A stretch of 64,000 nt of DNA from Primulina eburnea (lineage: Eukaryota; Streptophyta; Magnoliopsida; Lamiales; Gesneriaceae), in contig NC_133109.1 in the NCBI RefSeq assembly GCF_022965805.1, forward strand, positions 6,549,869-6,613,868, in the 5' to 3' direction. Position numbers and translations under genes: made by a program. This document shows, one piece after another, positions 56,725 through 64,000 of the stretch. Within the stretch, counting starts at the first letter, position 1. Each line of letters begins with the position of its first letter. The notes under the pieces are model-generated. The model was not told the origin of the DNA and made no database searches. It saw only the letters and a list, made by a program, of their open reading frames with translations.

Positions 56725-57270
56725 TCAGTTGATCCCTCCTCCATGAGGGTTGTAATCACTATCATTCCTTGGAAGTGGAAATGGATATGGGAAATTAGTT
56801 TGTATTCGATGAAGTCCACCACCATTTCCTCCACTTCCATTAATCCTTATCCTGTTGTATTCCACCAGTCGGGGGATCGGCGCTGCCGTTCGAGGTTGCA
56901 GTGTGTTTGGTAGATTATTCTCACTACAAGCGAAACGAATCAGGTCAGCATTGGCAGCGTCGAGCTCTTTTTGCAGGCGGTCAACTTTTTTCTGCAGGAA
57001 GGCGATGGCACCAACACAACCATAGACAGGGTCTCGAACACGTGCCTCGGCTTCGTAGGCTAGGGAATTAACTGCGTCCTCTCGTTGGTGGGGGAGAACC
57101 TCGCTGAGGAGCTTGGTGACGTTGCTGGCGCCGAAGATTTTGTGAACATTGGCGAATTTTTGGGGCTCTTCTGGTGGGAAATACGGAGCAAACATGCATC
57201 CCGGCAAGCATTTTCGCCGCAAGAACTTGCAGGCTGCGCAGGGAGGGTTGTATGAGGTGGATGAGGCCAT
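56725..57270 (-). CDS. LBD: LOB-domain (LBD) transcription factor, class I, LOB/LBD25-like
   Basis: An intact 181-residue frame starting MASSTSYNPPCAACK. The LOB domain spans residues about 9-110: zinc-finger-like C block CAACKFLRRKCLPGC (CX2CX6CX3C); GAS block FANVHKIFGASNVTKLL and HQREDAVNSLAYEAEARVRDPVYGCVG; and a leucine-zipper-like LX6LX3LX6L (LQKKVDRLQKELDAANADL). This makes it a class I, plant-specific DNA-binding protein acting in the nucleus, usually at organ boundaries and in auxin-linked development. The variable C-terminus is Gly/Asn/Pro-rich. It resembles the LOB/LBD25 branch; which member it is cannot be settled here. No frame damage. The ATG is ten bases inside the exon that follows a probable 5'UTR intron. 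It is the only complete host gene in the window. Confidence 0.96.
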   Translation of the reverse strand: MASSTSYNPPCAACKFLRRKCLPGCMFAPYFPPEEPQKFANVHKIFGASNVTKLLSEVLPHQREDAVNSLAYEAEARVRDPVYGCVGAIAFLQKKVDRLQKELDAANADLIRFACSENNLPNTLQPRTAAPIPRLVEYNRIRINGSGGNGGGLHRIQTNFPYPFPLPRNDSDYNPHGGGIN

Positions 57271-57280
57271 TGGTCTTGCT

Positions 57281-58310
57281 CTGAATCAATCAAGAAAATA
57301 ACAAGTAAATTCTTGAAATCATAACAGTTACTAATTGCTTTCGTCAATTCTTTCCCCCTTTGTTTTAACATTGTCTGAATGATTCGTGCAACGTACATCT
57401 ATAGAATTCATTTTCAAATCTTAACTTTACCTATTTATTGGTTTCAAAAGTTCATCGCTAGATTTTGTTTACTTTAGAAATAATAATCCTGGTTTATTTC
57501 CATTTTTCTCCTACAAATTTTATATTTTCCTCACCGTGACACCACTAGGTTAGGTAAATATTTGACCTCGATCAATTATTCTTCGAGGTTTTTTTTCTTT
57601 TTCTTTTAATCTTTTTAAGTTTTTTTTTTTTTTTTCTCATTCACAACCTTCTCGTTTGACCATAAAACATATAGTTCTATGAGTAGGACAACGTTTAAAA
57701 CTGACAAGGTCATATAAACAAACATTCCTAAGTGTAAGACAATATTCAGAAAATGCTGATGTCAGTTTTTTGATGAAATTGAAATTTTTGTGCATCCATC
57801 TATCAAATTTTCCTACAATCACCACTAGGCCAATATGGAGGATGGGTGTATCCGGAATTCGAACGAGAGGATCGGAGGAGTGGATAGAAGAATTAAAACT
57901 TGGTTTTCGTTAATATTACGATTTCGAAAACAAAAATCAATTTCAAAATATATCACGCATCATTTAGGATCCAGCTGTTCAATTAATGTTGAAGCCTAAT
58001 TGGAAAATATAAATAATCAGTTTATCAGAACTATGTTAACATTTTTTTCAAGCACAAATTTAAATTATTTATAGATATTTTCTAAATTAAGATTATTAAT
58101 TAATTAGAGCCATATATAATGCAATATACAATGAAAACCCTAGCTAGATCAAGAAGCAGTCATTCAGAAATATTATATACTAATATTATCATCTGTCAGC
58201 TACATGGTTGGAGCATATCCAAAGAAACATAGAATTACCACAAGAAAGTGATCAAATTAAAGAAATTAGAAAAGGTCAATTATAAGAAAAGAAAGGGCTG
58301 ACGAATTTAC
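57281..58310 (-). other. Probable 5'UTR intron of the LBD gene
   Basis: Minus strand donor ACACAG|GTAAAT at 58310 and acceptor TTGATTCAG|AGCAAG at 57281, giving an intron of about 1,030 bases just upstream of the start codon. 5'UTR introns are common in this gene group. No TE was recognised in it. Confidence 0.5.
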
Positions 58311-58530
58311 CTGTGTGGTCGAGTTATCTTGATCATAGGATGAAAATTTGAAAAGAAAACTACCTTTTTTGCTGATAATCTCTTCCAAGAAACAGGTGCT
58401 TGCTTTCTCAAAGCCAAACTGCAGGAACAGGATAGGGTAAGAACTGCACAGAGAGCTTTATGGCATCAGTGTAATGAGGGAAACCCTAATTGAAAGAATA
58501 AAAAGTTTCCCCCCACTTAAAGATTATTCC
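58311..58530 (-). other. Probable non-coding first exon and promoter-proximal region of the LBD gene
   Basis: By inference from the donor at 58310. No single convincing TATA box is visible upstream on the minus strand, so the transcription start is left open. Confidence 0.35.
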
Positions 58531-60650
58531 TCAGAAGAAGAGTTGAAAATCGAATTAAATGAGAGATGGGTCACAGAGAATTTAGTGATTGGAGAAGGAA
58601 TGAAGGGAAAAGACAAAGGTAATAAATGAAAGGTACACTAAAAAAGAAGACTGTGTCACTACTGCATGCAACTAATAATTTTATGGACTAGATGTGTGTG
58701 GGTGTGTCAAAATATTTACTTCCAAATTTTTTTCTTGCCTATTTCTAATATTGCTATGAGAGATCGAGAATCTTGATAGTCTTCTCGCTTTCGATTTTCA
58801 ATTGAACGATGTTGTATTTTTTCTTGAGGCGATTGTTGATCGGACTCATCCGGCCAGCGAGCTAGGTTTCACTTGCAAGCTCAAACTTGACTCTCACATG
58901 TATCGATTGTGGGTTAAACAACTTGAATTCAACTTTCATCGTTAGCATGTTTAATTTATATGATATTTACGAAATGTTCGGTGTGAAAGATATCCTTGTT
59001 CCACAAACATTTGACTCAAATTTTACCAAAGATTAGACAATATATCATTCATATAATATACATCCATCGCGATAATCCCATAAGTCAAACCGAACAGTGC
59101 TTTAGTGAATCATGGAAGGATTTAATGCGAATAAAAATTTAAATAACAAGTTGAAATGGACGAGTTATCGAGACTTGAAAAATTCAATAAATGTACCTGT
59201 TTTTACCTCAAACTAATGATGCTTGATTCTTATTGTATCAATGGCCAATTCGTACTTTTGTTTTCTTGTCCAGTGCCCCTTTAATAAGAGTACTTGGGAC
59301 ACTGTTGTATGTGTAGAACTTGTACCATAGTTTCCGTGACAGTAAAAATAAAATTAATAAATGATCAATAAGGAAAAGAATGGTGTAAGTGTGGATGATT
59401 GATGGGAATATCCACTCACAAATTAGACATATATAATTTTTGTTTGGGAGAAAATGTAACAAAAGTCAATCAAAAGTGGAATTGAAGATGTAAATATATA
59501 CACACAATATATTTAATCCCTTCCACTTATTCCGCCCATAGAATCTGAGTGTGTCTTGGTTGGGAAGATAACATGTTGATTCATTATCTACCATTGTTTT
59601 GTTCAATGATTGAATCAAGTTCTAGAAAAAATTATTGTCATGTTTTATTATATTATCCACGAATATTAATTTCTTATGTTTATATTATGTATCATTCATC
59701 ATCTTATCCACAAGCAAATTATTCTGTGATATTCGTTTATAACTACTACAATTTATTTTTTTTTTGTATAAAAATATGGTTGATAGTTAAATTTACTACA
59801 TGTATTTAAAGTTGTATAAATATAATTTCCCAAATAATATATTCCATAATTACAACGTACAAACAGTCACACGTAGCTATATTCTAGAAAAGTTATCACA
59901 CCTTATATAATTTGTATGTTTTTAATTTCGTTCATGTTATCAAATAATTTACAATTTTAGTACACTATATTGCACTTTTTTCACTTTTGGTTTTTCTTCA
60001 CGAGAGTGTTGACGTCACATTGGACAAGTCAGCGATGTCCGGCGCCACATTAGCAATCGTTTATGTCATGTCATAAATTTTCGGTGATACACAATCATTT
60101 TTCAGTGTCACAAAACACTCAAGTGAAAAGGACTAAATTGAAAAAAAATGAAAATTAGTGGATTAATATTGTGAATTGTCTCGTAACATTCTTAAAAATG
60201 AAAAACGTAGAAGTAATATAAAAAATATAATTTTTCCCAAAAATTAATTATAATCCATTTTAATTAGGACAGTTGTATTAGCAGTTTTGCTTTAGGTAAT
60301 ATCCATTCATTGCTCGTCTCGACTCTCAACTTGCATAGATAGTTTTGTGAGTTCTTGTTTGATAAAAAAAAGTGGGCTCAAGCTGAATTAATGAATATAT
60401 TCTGTTATACGTACACACACAAATCTAATCTATTAAGTATAAACTAAGATGTTGGTTGCAGCAAAATCTTTTGCTTTTTCAAAGGCATCCTCCACCACTA
60501 AAATGAAGATAGTTACACATTTAATTGTTTATTAAAATACATCTTTTGGTCAATTAATTTGTTCAATTTTTTAAAATTTAGTCCATCAGTTTATCAAAAT
60601 TCGGCCTCGGTGCACTAACTTTTAATTTATGTTATTTGGGTTAAATTATC
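58531..60650. other. Intergenic DNA upstream of the LBD gene; no gene supported
   Basis: AT-rich. A 57-codon open stretch at about 58758-58943 (LDSLLAFDFQLNDVVF...) has no recognisable family. Around 60000-60180 (GTGTTGACGTCACATTGGAC) and 60540-60830 the text resembles common dispersed plant repeats. No gene called. Confidence 0.4.
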
Positions 60651-60654
60651 AACA

Positions 60655-61319
60655 GCCTGACATATGGTGTTGGATACGTTAATATTTTCTGGTGTCATGT
60701 AAGTAAGTATTTCTAGCGATACATCAGTATCCCGACAATATATGACTAAAAGAAAAAAACTCAAATTTATTACAAAACCAAACTTTGAATACTTAATAAT
60801 AGACTAAAATCTAAAATATAAGAAGTTAGTAAACAAATAAATGATTTTCTCAAATAATTATATATGTTTCAAATGTGTATATAAATTATAGATTATATAA
60901 GCTAAAGACGCATACAATGCTCTTTTTCTTATAAAAAAAAAAACTTTGATTCTTAGGTTTATTTTATTTTAAAATTAAAATTAAGCAATGTTTACCCACA
61001 TTTGAACTCTGGTTCGCTTGTTTGATGTACAAGGTTTTCAGCTATTAAACCACATTTTAAGGGAAAAAACATATTAAAGGAATTGGCTCTTGTTCACATC
61101 ACAAACTAAGGGTGTAAACTAGTGGGTTGGACGGATGCAATAAGAAGGTTTATGTAGAGAATCAAGACTCAAGAAGGAAGCCTAACTTCAAATAACAGAA
61201 TAGGATCAGGTGGAATCTGTCGGTTGCATATATATGGATATTTCATAAATTGGTGTACATGTTAGAGTAGATGTCTAGTGATATTGGATATTAACGTATC
61301 CAACACCATATGACAGGCT
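60655..61319. repeat. Inverted repeat, arms about 34 bp, spacing about 600 bp
   Basis: Arm 60655-60688 (AGCCTGACATATGGTGTTGG...) pairs with 61286-61319 with one to two mismatches. It may be the termini of a small transposon or a rearrangement. Confidence 0.65.
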
Positions 61320-61452
61320 TATATAGGTATACATATAAAGTAGATGTCATAATTGGAAGCCTAAACTCTTATGTAGAACAATTTTTTTTAAAAAAATATT
61401 TTACGGTTATATCCAATTATGACATTTACTTTATATGTATACCTATATAAGC
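61317..61452. repeat. Near-perfect 41-bp hairpin, 54-nt loop
   Basis: Arms 61317-61357 and 61412-61452 (GCTTATATAGGTATACATAT...) differ at one site, which would be a G-U pair in plus-strand RNA. The loop is AT-rich. Could be a young MITE/foldback or a small-RNA precursor. Confidence 0.85.
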
Positions 61453-61821
61453 TGCATAGAAAAAGTTTTTGAATATTAAGAAGGTGCCACGAGAGGTCTG
61501 TCTCTCAACGTAAGATCATGAAATTTATTAGGAAGTATACCGTATATTCTAAACAGGTTCCAAGTCGAATGACCCGCCTAAAATAAGAATAAAGGTTACT
61601 TGAGCTTGAGACTAACATATATAATGTAAACACCATATTTCATTAATATGTGCATGAAGATGTCCATTCATACAGATGAGTGATCATTTGATATATGAGT
61701 AATCATGTGATGATATACTGAACAACACTTCATCAAATTGTACACGTGGTTATTAATTATCGAATGTAATAGTCCGCAGTTATGGTTGTACATCATTAGT
61801 CCTTTGACCAGGGACAACCTG
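61453..61821. other. AT-rich spacer; nothing supported
   Basis: No ORF, repeat or RNA gene recognised between the hairpin and the LTR at 61822. Confidence 0.4.
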
Positions 61822-62530
61822 TGTGGGGACCCGGATGCTAATCATTTTCTTAATCATCGTTGGGATTTAATTATCAGTTCTGATAAACAGGGTCTAAAAA
61901 TTTTTCTTTTTAAAATGCATCTGCGGAAGGTAATGGAATCTAAATAATATATATCTCTGTATAAAAACTACATTTCAGTATAAAAGTACAATACTGTACA
62001 AACTAGGTCTAAGGTTCAGTTACTAAATTCAAGTAATAAAACCAAGTCTACAATGAGTCCGGAATCACCACGCTAACTCGTCTTCTCTCATCATCTTCTT
62101 GACCCCGATCCAGCCCCACCTGTTGTCATGCACACATACAAAACAAGACAACAGCCGGATAACTCCGGTGAGAATAAATCCCAGTATAAAACATGGTAAA
62201 CATGCATATACATAAAGTAAATCATGAAATATTCTATCATGAATATAATTCAAATCAATAGATTTCATAATCTATGAAATTTAATCAAGATAAGCATGCA
62301 ACTCGAATCAGATAAACATGCTACTCAATCAAATCATAAAAACATGCTATCATAACTGAAAGCAATAACAATGGGTTTCATAGTCTATGAAACCACATTC
62401 ATAAACGCATGCAGTTCTAGTCAAATCATGTCTAGACTCGACTCAACTATAACTCAAGAGATCCCGTGATGAATAAGACGTCAATGGCTGTTAACTACTC
62501 AACCGATCGTGGTAACTGTACGTCTTATTC

Positions 62531-62609
62531 CTAGACTTCGGCCATGGTTGTATCGTGGTGCTACAATCGGATAGTGTCTGCTCCTATGTACGATACACCG
62601 AACGTCTAG
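62531..62609 (-). ncRNA. Conserved LTR stem-loop, copy in LTR E
   Basis: CTAGAC/GTCTAG, TTCGG/CCGAA and TATCG/CGATA pairs as in 18308-18388. Total length 79 nt. Confidence 0.55.
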
Positions 62610-63513
62610 AAGTCTGACTGAGCTGTCAAGACTTTCCTATCTTAAATGCAATGTATTACAATCTGTAAACAGAGCATAAATATCTTAAAATGCAATGTAT
62701 AACAATCTGTAAACAAAGCATAATATAAACAATAAAGCTAGTATGTGATTTTTGCTGGGAAACTCAAATATGATCTTATTTGAGTTGTGTCTTCCCGAAT
62801 ATCACATGAATTATACCTTTGTCTTCCATGTCTGATGAAGACGAAGTCTCGAAGTCCAATCTGTCCATATCAAGTCTGAAACGACAATATCGAATACAAC
62901 GTATCAGTAAATAACTCAATACACAATCTGTTCTGATCAATACTCAATTCAGTATACAATCTGATCAATGTCTGAACAAGATACAATCTGAGTCATATCA
63001 ATAATATCCCAATCTAATCGAAATCATATCTGAATCTGATCAATCTAAATCAACTGATGTTTAAACGGCATAACAACACAGTCTCGATACCCCGTCAGTC
63101 TAAACATCACAGATATAATATCAGACTTCGTAATCAATAACAATACTAGTCATAATCTCAATAACAATACAAATCTGATATGAAATCTCAGTCAAATCAA
63201 CTCTGAAAATCATAACAAATACAGAAACAATCTGTTCTTCAATCTGACTTCAATTATACGATGTCTACGGTAGCAGAGACACCATATTTGAATCATATTC
63301 AGTTCTGACAACATCATAAATTCAAAACATGTCTAAACGTAACAAAACTTACGTCCAGTTGTAGCCTGCGTTGATAGGAACACAGTACCGAAGTCGGATT
63401 TCAATTCAGACAACCGGATTCTTCGCAAATTGAATTTGAAAATTAAGAACGAAGCCTTTCCCTAAACTTTCTGATTTTGGCTGAGGGAGAATCGAGCTTT
63501 ACATGTACATATA

Positions 63514-63517
<4 letters not shown>

Positions 63518-63599
<82 letters not shown>
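63518..63599. repeat. (TA)n microsatellite at the TATA-box position of LTR E
   Basis: About 80 bases of TA. In LTR B the same place has a short TATATATATATA box after TGCCACCTT...GGCATG; here the flanks (minus strand ATGCCACTTGCC...GCATG) are homologous. Confidence 0.9.
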
Positions 63600-63607
<8 letters not shown>

Positions 63608-63652
63608 TTCCGTGCATGCAAGGCAAGTGGCATCGTGCATGTGCTGCACGTT

Positions 63653-63914
63653 TCGCGCATATGCGCGCACAAGGTCGCGCATATGCGCCAGTTGCTCAAA
63701 CCAGCGTTTTTGTCTTCTCGCGCATATGCGCCATCATTTCCGCGCAAATGCGCCAACCTTCTGCCTCTAACGCGCATGTGCGCCATCTCCGTCGCGCATA
63801 TGCGCCGATGCCTCTGGACGTTACGCGCATGTGCGCGCAGTGGAGTCGCGCATGTGCGCGCAAGCTTTTGTCCTCCTCGCGCATGTGCGCCGATACATAT
63901 CGCGCATGTGCGCG
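63653..63914. promoter_or_regulatory. Array of ten CGCGCATATGCGC-type palindromes in LTR E
   Basis: Ten copies spaced about 25-30 bases, core GCGCA(T/A)(A/G)TGCGC: CATATG in some, CATGTG in others, CAAATG once. The spacers are unrelated to each other, so only the motif is kept. It lies upstream (minus sense) of the TA run. Open frames across it on both strands are artefacts. Confidence 0.8.
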
Positions 63915-64000
63915 GGGCTCCTTTCTTGGCACATTGTCAATTCGTTTCACGACTCTCCCTGTCTAATCTGTTCCAGCTATAATCATCTCGATTAATCAAT

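Larger units (their letters stand above)
61822..64000 (-). mobile_element. Chromovirus LTR 'E', minus orientation, truncated by window end
   Basis: Plus strand begins TGTGGGGACCCGGATGC, the reverse of a B-family LTR end. In order it contains the dyad CCGGATAACTCCGG (62155-62168), stem-loop (62531-62609), donor (minus strand GGACGTAAGT at 63352), an expanded TA run at the TATA-box position (63518-63599), and an array of CGCGCATATGCGC palindromes (63653-63914). The LTR start is beyond 64000. No PBS lies to its left, so it is a 3' LTR of a minus-strand element whose body is outside the window, or a solo LTR. Confidence 0.88.

Noticed and set aside
58758..58943. 57-codon open stretch LDSLLAFDFQLNDVVF...
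   Set aside because: No recognisable motif, no Met start and AT-rich surroundings; could be chance.
63653..63914. CRISPR-like regular array
   Set aside because: Repeats are 13-14 bp palindromes in a plant LTR, spacers are short and no cas genes exist; a eukaryotic promoter array is the better reading.
63443..63982. Several overlapping ORFs rich in Ala-His-Met-Arg
   Set aside because: They are readings of the CGCGCATATGCGC array and TA run in a non-coding LTR.

Overview
This window is nuclear DNA from a flowering plant, almost certainly a eudicot. It is AT-rich, and most of it consists of nested plant LTR retrotransposons: Ty1/copia, Ty3/gypsy Athila and chromoviruses. It also holds a non-autonomous CACTA element, a Helitron, long TA microsatellites, one intact LOB-domain transcription factor gene and the last exon of an alliinase/TAR-type gene. 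The style of the copia gag and extra ORF resembles elements of asterids (Lamiales-like), but that placement is recollection-based inference. Layout. 1-7,000: degenerate copia LTRs, the TAR-type terminal exon (1189-1371) and a ruined minus-strand Ty3/gypsy element (gag near 6020-6330, pol 3170-5340). 7,000-9,380: AT-rich intergenic DNA with tandem repeats. 9,382-43,100: one old minus-strand Ty1/copia element acting as host for everything inside it. Its 3' LTR lies near 9382-10342, an extra ORF between pol and the 3' LTR at 10570-14175 and 36184-36400, pol at 37000-42200, gag at 42200-42830, and a decayed PBS and 5' LTR at 42852-43100. Inside it sit a copia-type LTR (about 12037-13630), a complete Athila element (14181-36183, TSD GTGCT) and a solo chromovirus LTR (37742-39633). 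The Athila is itself interrupted in its gag-pol frame by a complete chromovirus 'B' (17153-27480, TSD AAGCA). The 3' LTR of B is in turn interrupted by an inverted solo LTR of the same family (25272-27076, TSD ATTTA). This makes a four-level nest whose order agrees with LTR divergence counted by eye: about 18-20 substitutions in 1.4 kb for Athila and about 11 in 1.82 kb for B. 43,665-52,059: a second complete chromovirus 'C' (TSD TTTTT) with an extra 170-residue coiled-coil ORF upstream of gag. It is inserted in one copy of a local duplication whose other copy (about 53885-54510) lacks the insertion. 52,498-53,475: CACTA element. 55,131-56,263: Helitron. 56,725-58,530: LOB-domain gene on the minus strand with a probable 5'UTR intron. 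58,600-61,800: intergenic DNA with hairpins. 61,822-64,000: another chromovirus LTR in minus orientation, cut by the window edge. How the parts work: the elements are copy-and-paste parasites with gag, protease, RT, RNase H and integrase. Nearly all coding copies carry frameshifts or stops, so they are probably dead, though their LTR promoters may still work. The most interesting signals are shared by the chromovirus LTRs. They are (i) arrays of CpG-rich dyad-symmetric motifs just upstream of the TATA box, (ii) a conserved splice donor after the TATA box, and (iii) an 80-nt stem-loop downstream of that donor, preserved in four LTR subfamilies with a compensatory base-pair change.
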